A DNA stretch of 64,000 nt, taken from contig JALKFA010000001.1 of the NCBI GenBank assembly GCA_024169445.1, positions 682,001 to 746,000 on the forward strand. The letters run 5' to 3'. Made by a program: the position numbers and the translations under genes. The DNA comes from Buttiauxella agrestis ATCC 33320 (lineage in GTDB: Bacteria; Pseudomonadota; Gammaproteobacteria; Enterobacterales; Enterobacteriaceae). This document shows, piece after piece, positions 47,776 to 56,349 of the stretch (position 1 is its first letter; each line of letters starts with the position of its first letter). The notes beneath the pieces are model-generated. The model was given only the letters and a program-made list of their open reading frames with translations. It did no database searches and was not told the DNA's origin.

Positions 47776-49197
47776 CTAACAGATTTTTGTGGTTTGCACG
47801 CCGAGCAACCAGGCAAGTTTTTCCAGAACCGCCCCCTGATGCCCCAGACCAATCGCACAATGGTGCGCTGGCCCACCGAGACACCATTGCGTGGTGAAAT
47901 CGCGCGCCGAAAGCGCGAAGCGATAGCGACTGTTGGTATTGCCAATATCCAGCACTTCGCCAGCCACCGCCTCCCCTTCGGCATACTGCAAACACACGCC
48001 GTTGTGTGCATCCTCAACAATCGACAGGAACGTAACAGGGCCGGGTTTAACGGTCATCTGAATAGAGACGCCTTTACCCGGCTTGCCGTGATAAACCGGC
48101 AGCGGCACCAGCCGCACATTGCCTTCGGCCATCAGTGGATGTGCTGGGCCATCGTGCCCCCACAGCACCACATCATCCGCGAATTCAATGCCATACGGCT
48201 CAGAGAACGAGCCACCCGCGCCCAGCAATTGCTGGATTTTCATCGCCAGCACATTTTTGATTTCATACTCACCGGCAACGGGAATGCCACGCTGAGTCAG
48301 TAACGTGTTACCGAGAATAATCGAGGTAATGATGTTCTCGTAAGCGTTGCCATTGCGCCCTTCGTAGTAATACGCCAGCGCACCAAGGTGGTTGTTTTCT
48401 ATCAGTTGATCCATGGCGCAAGCGGTCTGGACGGCACGTTCTAATTCGTTTTTTTCACAGGCGGGATCGATTTGCAGCGAGGCTTCCACTTCTTGCCATT
48501 TTTGCCTGCTGGCGGTTTGCGTGACCAGCTCGCGGTATTCGGCCAGCTCGCACATTTCCAGCGGCTTGAAGCGCACGCCGAGTTTGGCGCTCAGGTTGGT
48601 CATGTTGCTGTAAACGTCGACCATGCCGTCGTAATAATGCCCCAACACGCCCACCTGGCAAGCCGCCAGCTGTTTGTGTACTTCGAGGGCTTGCAGCCAT
48701 TGTTCCGTTTGCTGCCAGGCATATTCATCACCCTGCAATGCCCCGACGATCAGCTGGTAACGAATCCCCGCGCGATTAAACACGTTTGCCAGTTCCGGTG
48801 CGCTGCACGCCTGGCAGTGTGCCAGCCATTCGCCGGTACGTTCGCCACGATCGGCCATCTCGCGGATTTTCCCGTACGGCAAACCCAGTTCTGGTTGCAG
48901 GGCGAGGATAATCACCGGCTTATTGATCTTTTGCACCAGCGGCAGCACCGTGGAACTCAGCGCGTAGGTGCTGATATACAGCACGATGGCATCGACCGGT
49001 TGACTTTGAAGTTGTGTAGCAAAGCGGTCAGCTTTGGCGACGCTATCAATCAGGCCACCATTAATCACCGTCGCGTTAAGCCCGGCGAGACGATGGTCAA
49101 TTTGTTGCAGATAGCCCGTAAGGCGCTGTTCCAGGCCAGAAAATTGCGGCCAGTAGGTATCAAGGCCGATACCGAAAAGGGCGACGTTAAGCGACAT
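47776..49197 (-). CDS. L-fucose/L-arabinose isomerase-family protein, substrate unknown
   Basis: A 473-residue cytoplasmic protein resembling the FucI/AraA isomerase superfamily. The N-terminal Rossmann-like part ([34 protein letters not shown]) is followed by a middle domain and a C-terminal metal-site region with [16 protein letters not shown] and [14 protein letters not shown]. It is not the canonical FucI, AraA or RhaA. It lies between rhaT and sodA, transcribed towards rhaT, so it may act on a related deoxy-sugar. It ends just after a REP element. The reaction is not known to me. Confidence 0.75.
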   Translation of the reverse strand: MSLNVALFGIGLDTYWPQFSGLEQRLTGYLQQIDHRLAGLNATVINGGLIDSVAKADRFATQLQSQPVDAIVLYISTYALSSTVLPLVQKINKPVIILALQPELGLPYGKIREMADRGERTGEWLAHCQACSAPELANVFNRAGIRYQLIVGALQGDEYAWQQTEQWLQALEVHKQLAACQVGVLGHYYDGMVDVYSNMTNLSAKLGVRFKPLEMCELAEYRELVTQTASRQKWQEVEASLQIDPACEKNELERAVQTACAMDQLIENNHLGALAYYYEGRNGNAYENIITSIILGNTLLTQRGIPVAGEYEIKNVLAMKIQQLLGAGGSFSEPYGIEFADDVVLWGHDGPAHPLMAEGNVRLVPLPVYHGKPGKGVSIQMTVKPGPVTFLSIVEDAHNGVCLQYAEGEAVAGEVLDIGNTNSRYRFALSARDFTTQWCLGGPAHHCAIGLGHQGAVLEKLAWLLGVQTTKIC

Positions 49198-49369
49198 AGT
49201 AGTGCTCCAGGCAAGAATGAAGCGCCGACTATCACCCTATTTGCCCAACGCTACCTTTGCGGCAATGCCAGTTTCTGTGGCTGATGGCAAAAAACGATTT
49301 ATCTGCCTGACAGTGCTCACATTTTCTCCATCATGACGAAAAGTTATAACCTTGCTAAAAGTACGGCAT

Positions 49370-49390
49370 TGATAATCATTTTCAATATCA
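49370..49390 (+). promoter_or_regulatory. Fur box in the sodA promoter
   Basis: TGATAATCATTTTCAATATCA resembles the Fur consensus GATAATGATAATCATTATC and lies about 80 bp before the sodA ATG. Fur repression of sodA is established in E. coli. Confidence 0.7.
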
Positions 49391-49471
49391 TTTAATTAAC
49401 TATAATGAACCAACTGATTACGCGGCGTTAACAGCTTGTGCGCCGTTCGATAATAAATGGAGATGATGAAC

Positions 49472-50092
49472 ATGAGTTATACACTGCCATCCCTGCCTTA
49501 CGCATACGACGCTCTGGAACCGCATTTCGACAAGCAAACGATGGAAATCCATCACAGCAAACACCACCAGGCGTACGTAAATAACGCTAATGCAGCGCTG
49601 GAATCTCTGCCAGAGTTCGCAAGCCTGCCAGTTGAAGAGCTGATCGCTAAACTGGATCAACTGCCAGCTGACAAGAAAACCGTTCTGCGTAACAACGCAG
49701 GTGGCCACGCTAACCACAGCTTCTTCTGGAAAGGCCTGAAAACTGGCACCACCCTGCAAGGTGACCTGAAAGCAGCCATCGAGCGTGACTTCGGTAGCGT
49801 TGATAATTTCAAAGCAGAATTTGAGAAAGCTGCGGCAACTCGTTTCGGCTCCGGCTGGGCGTGGCTGGTTCTGAAAGGTGACAAACTGGCTGTGGTTTCC
49901 ACCGCAAACCAAGACAGCCCGCTGATGGGCGAAGCAGTTTCTGGCGTATCCGGCTTCCCAATCGTGGGTCTGGATGTGTGGGAGCATGCTTACTATCTGA
50001 AGTTCCAAAACCGTCGCCCTGACTACATCAAAGCATTCTGGGATGTGGTGAACTGGGACGAAGCAGCAGCACGTTTTGCCGCTAAAAAATAA
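49472..50092 (+). CDS. sodA: Manganese superoxide dismutase
   Basis: A 206-residue cytoplasmic enzyme that dismutates superoxide. Metal ligands are visible in [14 protein letters not shown] (His27), [13 protein letters not shown] (His82) and [10 protein letters not shown] (Asp168, His172). Mn-type residues around GGHANHS are conserved. The ATG at 49472 ([10 protein letters not shown]) gives the E. coli length, preceded by GGAGATGATGAAC. A Fur box lies upstream and a strong terminator follows. Confidence 0.98.
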   Translation: MSYTLPSLPYAYDALEPHFDKQTMEIHHSKHHQAYVNNANAALESLPEFASLPVEELIAKLDQLPADKKTVLRNNAGGHANHSFFWKGLKTGTTLQGDLKAAIERDFGSVDNFKAEFEKAAATRFGSGWAWLVLKGDKLAVVSTANQDSPLMGEAVSGVSGFPIVGLDVWEHAYYLKFQNRRPDYIKAFWDVVNWDEAAARFAAKK

Positions 50093-50111
50093 GTTGCAAA
50101 GCAACTGATGA

Positions 50112-50140
50112 AAAGCGAGCCTGATGGCTCGCTTTTTTTA
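50112..50140 (+). terminator. Rho-independent terminator of sodA
   Basis: GCGAGCC-tgat-GGCTCGC followed by seven T residues, 20 nt after the sodA stop. Confidence 0.92.
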
Positions 50141-50170
50141 TATCTGTCGTCTGGCCACAGGGAGGATCCG

Positions 50171-50845
50171 ATGCACTATCCGCTAAACGTATATATTGGC
50201 AAAGTTCGTGAGTATGCAGGCAGCAGACCAAGTGCGATCGCCAAATATCAGGTCGATGGTGAGCTGAAACTCACTGAGTTGGGTCTGGAAGGCGATCAAC
50301 AGGCTGAAAAAATTGTTCATGGTGGGCCAGATCGCGCGTTGTGCCATTATCCGCGCGAGCATTACACCTGGTGGGCGCGTGAATTCCCCGAACAGGCTGA
50401 ACTGTTTACCGCCCCAGCCTATGGTGAAAATTTATCGACCGAGGGGCTGACAGAAAAAGATGTCTATATTGGCGATATTTTCCGTTGGGGCGATGCACTG
50501 ATTCAGGTCACACAACCGCGCTCACCGTGCTACAAGCTGAATTACCATTTTGGCATTAACAATATGTCTTCGCTGATGCAGGAAACGGGTTATTGCGGCT
50601 GGCTGTATAAAGTCGTGCTGGCAGGCAATGTATCGACAGAAAATCCACTGGAACTGGTTTCCCGAGTAAGTGATGTTTCAGTGGCTGAAGCTATCGCCAT
50701 CGCCTGGCATATGCCATTTGATGACGAACAATTCCATCGCTTGCTGTCCGCCGCCGGACTATCGACAAGCTGGACGCGTACCATGCAGAAACGACGTCTT
50801 TTTGGAAAGGTTGAAGATAATTCACGACGGTTGTTTGGGAAGTAA
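50171..50845 (+). CDS. yiiM: 6-hydroxyaminopurine reductase YiiM (MOSC domain)
   Basis: A 224-residue MOSC-domain molybdoenzyme that reduces N-hydroxylated purines and related compounds. The cofactor-binding cysteine is in QPRSPCYKLNYHFG, and KIVHGGPDRALCHYPREHY is conserved. The ATG at 50171, with GGGAGGAT upstream, gives the E. coli length; a longer in-frame start at 50108 lies within the sodA terminator and is rejected. In E. coli it is followed by cpxA; here a cspA gene converges on it. Confidence 0.95.
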   Translation: MHYPLNVYIGKVREYAGSRPSAIAKYQVDGELKLTELGLEGDQQAEKIVHGGPDRALCHYPREHYTWWAREFPEQAELFTAPAYGENLSTEGLTEKDVYIGDIFRWGDALIQVTQPRSPCYKLNYHFGINNMSSLMQETGYCGWLYKVVLAGNVSTENPLELVSRVSDVSVAEAIAIAWHMPFDDEQFHRLLSAAGLSTSWTRTMQKRRLFGKVEDNSRRLFGK

Positions 50846-50857
50846 ATTCCAGAAACA

Positions 50858-50884
50858 AAAAACCCGCCAGAGGCGGGTTTTTTT
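50858..50884. terminator. Shared terminator of yiiM and cspA
   Basis: AAAAACCCGCC-agag-GGCGGGTTTTTTT is flanked by A residues on one side and T residues on the other, so it can stop transcription from both converging genes. Confidence 0.9.
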
Positions 50885-50910
50885 AATTCTTAGCTTTGCT
50901 AACGCTAACC

Positions 50911-51123
50911 TTACAGGCTAGTTACGTTACCAGCAGCTGGGCCTTTAGCACCACTTTCGATGGTGAAAGACACTTTCTGGCCTTCGTCCAGAGACTTGTA
51001 GCCATCGTTCTGGATAGCAGAGAAGTGTACGAACACGTCTTTTGAGCCATCGTCAGGAGTGATGAAGCCGAAGCCTTTGTCAGAGTTGAACCATTTTACG
51101 AGACCAGTCATTTTGTTAGACAT
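50911..51123 (-). CDS. cspA: Major cold-shock protein CspA
   Basis: A 70-residue cold-shock-domain RNA chaperone. RNP1 (KGFGFITP) and RNP2 (VFVHFSAI) are intact. The body from [20 protein letters not shown] to the end ([10 protein letters not shown]) is that of E. coli CspA, while the first residues ([11 protein letters not shown]) resemble CspB/CspG. The long leader upstream matches the cspA thermosensor. In E. coli the gene lies beside yiaG. Here it is converging on yiiM, 4 kb from yiaG. Confidence 0.95.
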   Translation of the reverse strand: MSNKMTGLVKWFNSDKGFGFITPDDGSKDVFVHFSAIQNDGYKSLDEGQKVSFTIESGAKGPAAGNVTSL

Positions 51124-51284
51124 AGATATTACCTTTTAAATTAAATTTGCCTTCCGGCGCAATTGGAATGTTTTACAGATTTTTTAAAGCGATAAAGGAA
51201 GGTAGATCACGTCGAAGGGTATCTATGATAACTCTTTGAGGACTGCGCTACTAAACTGCTTAAAGGTTCTGTGCTTCAAACCGA
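51124..51284 (-). promoter_or_regulatory. cspA cold-shock 5' leader (thermosensor)
   Basis: Read on the minus strand, the 160-nt leader begins near CGGTTTGAAGCACAGA (cold-box-like; E. coli has TGACGTACAGA). It continues with conserved blocks such as AAAGAGTTATC, GATACCC and AAAATCTGTAAA, ending with AAAGGTAATA before the ATG. This order matches the E. coli cspA leader, whose fold changes with temperature to expose the start. Confidence 0.85.
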
Positions 51285-51393
51285 TGAATGCATTAACTCA
51301 TATAACCACGATGAATGACAAGGTTTATTTTAGCCGTCCACAGGGCTGGAGCTCAGGCCGCCTCTGGGCTGAGCGCCTGAAGCATCGCTCTAT

Positions 51394-51570
51394 TCAGTAA
51401 ATAACTGAATGGTGATACAAAGCCGATTCAAAATCTTCCTTCATGCTTGCGTAGAGTAAAATACTGATTTCGTCATGATTGTTATGGTCATAAAAACAAC
51501 GATACTCATTTTCCACACCCAGCCATTCACGAATTCTGACACCTTTGTCTGCCAGCGTAGCGTTTATCCG
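51394..51570 (-). pseudogene. Orphan reading-frame remnant
   Basis: Read on the minus strand, an open frame without a good start ends at 51394 and encodes DKGVRIREWLGVENEYRCFY and a DDE-like acidic tail ending SALYHHSVIY. It looks protein-like but matches no family I know. It may be the frameshifted continuation of, or the neighbour once following, the fragment at 51564. Confidence 0.3.
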
Positions 51571-51725
51571 ATATCGGGTGGGTCGGCCTCTTCGAGCTGG
51601 CGTTCTGCTGCGGTCTGGACGAAGAGTTCCGCAACACCATTCCTGGTAACGAATACTCCGCCTTCAAACAGCTCAGGGTTGCTTAACCCTTCACGGACGG
51701 TCTTTTGGGACATTGTATTTGGCAT
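51564..51725 (-). pseudogene. Antitoxin-like N-terminal fragment (Phd/YefM-like)
   Basis: A 53-codon frame (start 51725, stop 51564) begins MPNTMSQKTVREGLSNPELF and continues with a GGVFVTRNGVAELFVQTAAE block. This resembles the N-terminal part of antitoxins of the prevent-host-death type. It then stops abruptly after EEADPPDIG, where such proteins continue for about 30 more residues. No intact toxin follows. I read it as a broken toxin-antitoxin locus, but the assignment is tentative. Confidence 0.4.
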
Positions 51726-51868
51726 GAGTATTTCTCATTACTGACAGTTAATGATGAGTTTATGAACAGCGTCAGGCGGTGTCATATTTATGACAAATTT
51801 GTACACGCGACGTGAAATTAGAAGGAATGGGACGACTAAAAGAGGGAAGCATCCCCCGTCATTAAGCG

Positions 51869-52520
51869 CTGTCTCTTAGTCACAACTTTGAGGGCCGGTT
51901 CCTGTCGAGCCGAAGAAGGTTCCGTTCACCAGGCGATTGAGTACTTATGTCGCCACAGAACCGGTGAACGTCTTAGGGTGGCCACCGTCGCCACCCTAAG
52001 AACCCGGACTCCCGGCAAATAAATCGCCGCAAGCGGTAAACCTCCATTTTGCCTCCGTGTCAGGGTCGGTTGCGATTCGTTCCCGACGATCGCGCCCTCC
52101 AGCCGTTCCCGACGGCTGGACCCTGCCACCTGGAGTCAAAATGGAGGCGATTTAAGCCGGACCCGAAATTCAAGGTCAAAGTCATAAGCCAGAGCGGTTT
52201 TGACCTTGTCCCCGGCTTCAATCGCGCCGTTTTTTACCCTTCAGTCGGGGTCACGTGGCCGGGAGCCACGTGAGAGAGCGATCGTCGGGAACGAATCGCG
52301 AACGCCCCCGAATGTTGGGTGAAAAACGGTGTTTACCGCTTTAGCGGCGATTGATTTGCCGGGCGCCTGGATTATTAAGGAGTTGGCGTTAACTCCTTAA
52401 TACGTTCACCGTTTTCGGGAATTAAAGAGATAACTGAACGCACGGGTGAACGGAAAACCTGCGGGGCTTACAGATCTCGCCCCGACAAGATTGCCAGGGC
52501 GAGTTGTGTATAAGAGACAG
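51869..52520 (+). mobile_element. Complete 652-bp noncoding foldback element with IS50-like ends
   Basis: The ends are CTGTCTCTTAGTCACAACT and, inverted, CTGTCTCTTATACACAACT, close to the 19-bp Tn5/IS50 ends. CATTAAGCG flanks both sides (51860-51868 and 52522-52530), with one extra C on the right, so a target duplication of 8-9 bp is present. No transposase is encoded. Inside are nested inverted repeats: TTCCGTTCACC (51920) with GGTGAACGGAA (52445); 52011-52041 with 52331-52362; and a perfect 22-bp pair, 52072-52093 with 52278-52299. Local hairpins such as CTTAGGGTGGC/GCCACCCTAAG add to the structure. It inserted 24 bp past the yiaF stop. Confidence 0.85.
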
Positions 52521-52543
52521 CCATTAAGCGAGGGAAATCACCA

Positions 52544-53254
52544 TTACTGCATAGAGCTTTGTGCAGCCGAGTACGCCTGCATAAATGCCTGATGCTGTGA
52601 TGCCAGCGGAGCAATCAGCGAGTTGTACTGGCTTGCCTGCTGTGAGGTTGGGAACTGAATGCCGCCTGCGGTAAAACCAACCTGAGTTCCCTGCTGCTGG
52701 ATGAAATCACCCACTTGCACCAGTTGAGCGGTAAAGGTTTGTGCCGCAGGAATCAGTGGAGCCATCGCCGCTGCCGGACCCGTAACCACTTTCTGATATA
52801 CCTGATCGTAAACGGGTTTCAGTTCGTCGGCTTGCTTCAGGGTGGAGCGAGCGCTGTCTGCCTGCATTTTGGCATTCTGTACTTGCTGACCTAATACGTT
52901 AAGTGAGCCATTTGCCTGACGCAGTGGACCGCTCTGGGTCATATAATCTTGCGGCACACGAATACTGTTTACGCTATCGGCGACCGGCTTCATGCCATCG
53001 TCCATAACCTGGTTCATCTGTTGGGAGAAGCCATACAGAATCGCGTAATCAGAAACCAGCGGGCCAAATTGCTTTTTCTGATCGGTAGTCAGCGTCGGTA
53101 AACGTTCACCGCTGCGCATCGCCGTATTTTGCAAGAAATCGATAAACGCCTTGCGCTGATCGCCTTCTTTATCAAAGCAACCACTCAGGCTCACCACCAT
53201 TAAAATTGCCGCAAGCGGCGCAAACCAGCGTGACCAGGACTTACCTGTCGCCAT
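52544..53254 (-). CDS. yiaF: DUF3053 lipoprotein YiaF
   Basis: A 236-residue predicted lipoprotein. The signal peptide ends in VVSLSGC, with the lipid-bearing Cys at about residue 26, followed by FDKEGDQRKAFIDFLQNTAM. The rest is helical with many Gln residues and contains the conserved QVGFTAGGIQFPTSQQASQY stretch. The start at 53254 (MATGKSW) has AAAGGAG upstream and gives the E. coli length. Its function is unknown. In E. coli it neighbours yiaG; here an aromatic-acid transporter gene is inserted between them. Confidence 0.92.
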   Translation of the reverse strand: MATGKSWSRWFAPLAAILMVVSLSGCFDKEGDQRKAFIDFLQNTAMRSGERLPTLTTDQKKQFGPLVSDYAILYGFSQQMNQVMDDGMKPVADSVNSIRVPQDYMTQSGPLRQANGSLNVLGQQVQNAKMQADSARSTLKQADELKPVYDQVYQKVVTGPAAAMAPLIPAAQTFTAQLVQVGDFIQQQGTQVGFTAGGIQFPTSQQASQYNSLIAPLASQHQAFMQAYSAAQSSMQ

Positions 53255-53569
53255 CTTTTCTACTCCTTTCATCATTCAGTGCCAAAGCGCAAATGCGTAC
53301 CCAATAATGCTGCTAAGGATAGTCCAACCTGCCTTTGCAAGATACCCTTTGCGGCTAATCTCTTAAGGCAAATTTGTACGATTAATAGCGGCTTTTGACA
53401 CGGAGTTAGCGCTTAATCTTTGATGGTTGTTCCACCTCTTCGCGAACTAATGTTGCTTAATTGTTACACCCCTCACAAATCCGATGACATAACACCTGCG
53501 TTGAACCACTTTTAAGCTATTAATACTAAAGCGTTTATTTTTCAACGCCCGACGCCGCCCGCCGAATCA

Positions 53570-53584
53570 GTACGATAATCGCAC
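53570..53584. promoter_or_regulatory. PcaR-type box 1
   Basis: GTACGATAATCGCAC differs by one base from the PcaR recognition sequence GTTCGATAATCGCAC described in Pseudomonas putida. It lies 115 bp before the transporter ATG in an otherwise gene-free 444-bp gap. Confidence 0.6.
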
Positions 53585-53656
53585 ACAAACACCCGTGGGA
53601 TGATTGCCCAACTGCCTGTTGAGTGGTTTGATTTAACGAACGATTAACGAATCTTT

Positions 53657-53671
53657 GTTCGATAATCGAAC
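53657..53671. promoter_or_regulatory. PcaR-type box 2
   Basis: GTTCGATAATCGAAC is a perfect palindrome with 7-bp arms and differs by one base from the PcaR box. It lies 28 bp before the transporter ATG. Its centre is 87 bp from box 1. Confidence 0.65.
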
Positions 53672-53698
53672 ACCTCAGCATCCTTCAGGACTTGCCTT

Positions 53699-55081
53699 AT
53701 GACAAAGACAACAACAACTGATATTCAGGCATTTATAAACAACAATCGGTTTTCCAAATTCCAGTGGATGATTCTCGTGCTGTGTTTCATCACAGTCGCG
53801 CTGGACGGGTTCGATACCGCGATTATTGGTTTTATCGCCTCCGACCTGGTACAGGAATGGGGCGTGCAGAAATCTGACCTCGGCCCGGTAATGAGTGCCG
53901 CACTGGTTGGGTTGGCGGTCGGTGCATTAACCGCAGGGCCGATGGCTGACCGCATTGGGCGTAAAAAAGTGCTGGTACTTTCGATTCTGGTGTTTGGCGG
54001 TTTCAGCCTTCTGACAGCCTTTGCCACCAGTCTGACATCCCTCGCCTTACTGCGCTTCCTCACAGGTCTGGGCCTGGGCGCGGCAATGCCAAACGCAGCA
54101 ACATTAATGTCGGAATACGCTCCGGAACGTAAACGCGCTTTATTGGTGAACCTGATGTTTGTTGGCTTCCCGATTGGCTCGTCAATGGGCGGCTTTGTCT
54201 CCGCCTGGATGATCCCACATTACGGATGGCAAAGCGTGCTGGTTCTGGGCGGTGTAATGCCACTGATTCTTTCGGTGGTACTGATGATTTGGCTGCCGGA
54301 ATCAGCACGATACCTGGTGGTAAAAAACAAACCACAGAAAGATATCGCCACTATTTTGCGACGCATCGCGCCACTTCCATCAGGTGAAAACCTGCGCTTT
54401 GTGCTCAACGAAGTCGGCGGACACATCAAAGATAAAACCGCGTTGGGCGTAATTTTCTCGCCACGTTATCTGGTAGGGACATTAATGCTGTGCCTGACTT
54501 ATTTCATGGGCTTGCTGATTTTCTATCTCCTGACCAGCTGGCTGCCGCTGCTGATTCGTGAAACAGGCGCAACACTTAGCCAGGCGTCGATTATCACGGC
54601 GCTGTTCCCACTCGGTGGTGGCATTGGCGTGCTAATTATTGGCGCGTTGATGGATAAGTTGAACCCGAACAAAGTCGTCGCAGTCGGTTATTTGCTGACC
54701 GGGCTGTTCGTCTGCCTGGTGGGCTTCTCCACTTCAAGCCTGGTGCTGATGGGCGTGATGGTGTTTATCGCCGGGACGATTATGAACGGCGCGCAATCTT
54801 CAATGCCAGCACTGGCGGCAGGTTTCTATCCAACCCAGGGGCGTGCAACCGGCGTTGCGTGGATGTTAGGGCTCGGGCGTTTCGGCGGGATCCTTGGAGC
54901 GTTTAGTGGCGCATTCCTGATGCAGGCTGAACTGTCGTTCAAAACCATCTTCATGCTGCTGGCGATTCCAGCAATACTTTCAGCCACCGCGCTGCTGGTG
55001 AAATCCTGGGCAGGCCAGCGTACTCCTGGTGAAAACCGTGCAGAAAACCATGAGCTAGATAAAGTTACGCAAAAAGCATGA
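53699..55081 (+). CDS. MFS aromatic-acid:H+ symporter (PcaK/BenK-like)
   Basis: A 460-residue major-facilitator protein of the AAHS family with 12 hydrophobic segments. Signatures are ALDGFDTAIIGFIASDLVQE in helix 1, GPMADRIGRKKV in the 2-3 loop, and LTGLGLGAAMPNAATLMSEY in helix 4. These match PcaK, MhpT and BenK-type importers of hydroxybenzoates and protocatechuate. The two PcaR-type boxes upstream support control by an IclR-family regulator and a substrate in the protocatechuate pathway. No catabolic genes are adjacent. It sits alone between yiaF and yiaG. Confidence 0.85.
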   Translation: MTKTTTTDIQAFINNNRFSKFQWMILVLCFITVALDGFDTAIIGFIASDLVQEWGVQKSDLGPVMSAALVGLAVGALTAGPMADRIGRKKVLVLSILVFGGFSLLTAFATSLTSLALLRFLTGLGLGAAMPNAATLMSEYAPERKRALLVNLMFVGFPIGSSMGGFVSAWMIPHYGWQSVLVLGGVMPLILSVVLMIWLPESARYLVVKNKPQKDIATILRRIAPLPSGENLRFVLNEVGGHIKDKTALGVIFSPRYLVGTLMLCLTYFMGLLIFYLLTSWLPLLIRETGATLSQASIITALFPLGGGIGVLIIGALMDKLNPNKVVAVGYLLTGLFVCLVGFSTSSLVLMGVMVFIAGTIMNGAQSSMPALAAGFYPTQGRATGVAWMLGLGRFGGILGAFSGAFLMQAELSFKTIFMLLAIPAILSATALLVKSWAGQRTPGENRAENHELDKVTQKA

Positions 55082-55100
55082 TGGAAAATCTTTCAACTGC

Positions 55101-55122
55101 GGCGGGCTAGTCCCGCCCTTTT
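55101..55122 (+). terminator. Terminator of the MFS transporter gene
   Basis: GGCGGG-ctagt-CCCGCC followed by CTTTT, 20 nt after the stop. Confidence 0.7.
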
Positions 55123-55339
55123 GCATAAAATATCTAACCATTTACAAATTTATACTCATTCCCCAGGTACGCAGCGTTTTCAATTCGTTATGCCGCTTAG
55201 GTTTTTTGCTGAAACGCATAAGCCCCTTTATGTTTAAAAATAGTTAGCCTCGAAAGCATCGTCACACTTTTTTTCGAACTATTCTTAATGAGCTTCTTAC
55301 GTGTTCACTATCCATTGTGTGATTTATGAGGAGTACTCG

Positions 55340-55630
55340 ATGGAATATAAAGATCCAATGTATGAGCTACTAAGTAACCTTGAGCAGATTGTTTTTAAAG
55401 ATAAACAACAAACGATGGCTCTTAATGATAAGCCCAATGCATTTTCTGAGTTTGAGCAGTTAAGAAAAAGTACCGGGCTTAAGATTGATGATTTTGCCCG
55501 TGCGATGGGTGTGAGTGTTGCCATGGTGCAGGAGTGGGAATCAAAACGACTCAGACCCTCCACGACCGAACTGAAGTTGATGCGCTTAATGCAGGCGAAT
55601 CCCACTATCAGTAAGCAATTGATGGAATGA
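55340..55630 (+). CDS. yiaG: Helix-turn-helix transcriptional regulator YiaG
   Basis: A 96-residue protein with a Cro/C1-type helix-turn-helix in its C-terminal two thirds (LKIDDFARAMGVSVAMVQEW). It matches E. coli YiaG from MEYKDPM to SKQLME. The ATG at 55340, preceded by GAGGAG, gives the E. coli length; the longer in-frame start at 55301 is rejected. Its targets are not known. It lies next to yiaF and cspA in E. coli, but here both are displaced. Confidence 0.93.
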   Translation: MEYKDPMYELLSNLEQIVFKDKQQTMALNDKPNAFSEFEQLRKSTGLKIDDFARAMGVSVAMVQEWESKRLRPSTTELKLMRLMQANPTISKQLME

Positions 55631-55661
55631 TTAAGTACTTTGTACCCTAATGCCTTAATCA

Positions 55662-55683
55662 AAACCCCGTTAACGCGGGGTTT
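55662..55683 (+). terminator. Terminator of yiaG
   Basis: AAACCCCG-ttaacg-CGGGGTTT followed by a GTTGTTT tail, 31 nt after the yiaG stop. Confidence 0.75.
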
Positions 55684-55819
55684 GTTGTTTCTGGAAGCTA
55701 CGAAAATAGTATGAAACGAAGCGGCAATCTCCAAAAACCGGACCTGTATCACTCCTCAAATAACAAATCTAATCCATAACTTAAAGAGGGTTATTTACGA
55801 GAAAACAAAAGGAGGTTGT

Positions 55820-56254
55820 ATGTCTAAGAAAATCCTGGTTCCTATCGATATTTCTGAAATGGAGCTGACGCAACAAGTCATTCCGCATGTGGAAGCTTAT
55901 GCCAGACAAGACGACGCCACGATCCACTTCCTGGCAGTGATCCCCGACTATACCTATTTTGCCTCTTACGGCCTGGGTTACACGTCGATTGCGCCCGATG
56001 CCAGAGAACGGGAAGTGGCCGCCATGAAAACGCTGAGCGAGATTGTCGCGCAGTTCAGCTTACCTGGCGACAGAGTGAAAAAGCACGTGCTGAGCGGCAC
56101 ACCGAAAGATCATATCCTGCAGTTGGCCGAAGATATTGACGCGGATGTGATTATTCTGGCGTCCCACCGACCGAGTATGTCCACTTATCTTCTTGGTTCA
56201 AACTCTGCGGCAGTGGTGCGTCACGCCGAGTGCTCGGTACTGGTTGTTCGCTGA
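55820..56254 (+). CDS. uspF: Universal stress protein, UspF type
   Basis: A 144-residue single-domain universal stress protein. It opens MSKKILVPIDISEMELTQQV. The ATP-binding signature lies in the C-terminal part, ASHRPSMSTYLLGSNSAAVV. It is closer to E. coli UspF than to UspG in both N- and C-terminal thirds. It is cytoplasmic and linked to adhesion, motility and stress survival in E. coli. AAAGGAGG lies upstream of the ATG. It is a single-gene unit followed by a REP pair. Confidence 0.85.
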   Translation: MSKKILVPIDISEMELTQQVIPHVEAYARQDDATIHFLAVIPDYTYFASYGLGYTSIAPDAREREVAAMKTLSEIVAQFSLPGDRVKKHVLSGTPKDHILQLAEDIDADVIILASHRPSMSTYLLGSNSAAVVRHAECSVLVVR

Positions 56255-56283
56255 ACGGAGCAGCAGCCTCAAACCTCTTCGTC

Positions 56284-56341
56284 GGCCGGATAAGCGACAA
56301 AACTGGCGCAAAGGGTGGATGACGCTATCGCTCATCCACCC
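56284..56341. repeat. REP pair between uspF and the ZntR-like gene
   Basis: GGCCGGATAAGCGACAAAAC... and GGTGGATGACGCTATCGCTC... form two REP-type palindromes in the gap between converging genes. Confidence 0.75.
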
Positions 56342-56349
56342 TACAACAC

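Noticed and set aside
51475-51744. 89-codon plus-strand ORF
   Set aside because: It is opposite the antitoxin-like fragment, whose minus-strand peptide looks more protein-like; no ribosome-binding site supports the plus-strand frame.
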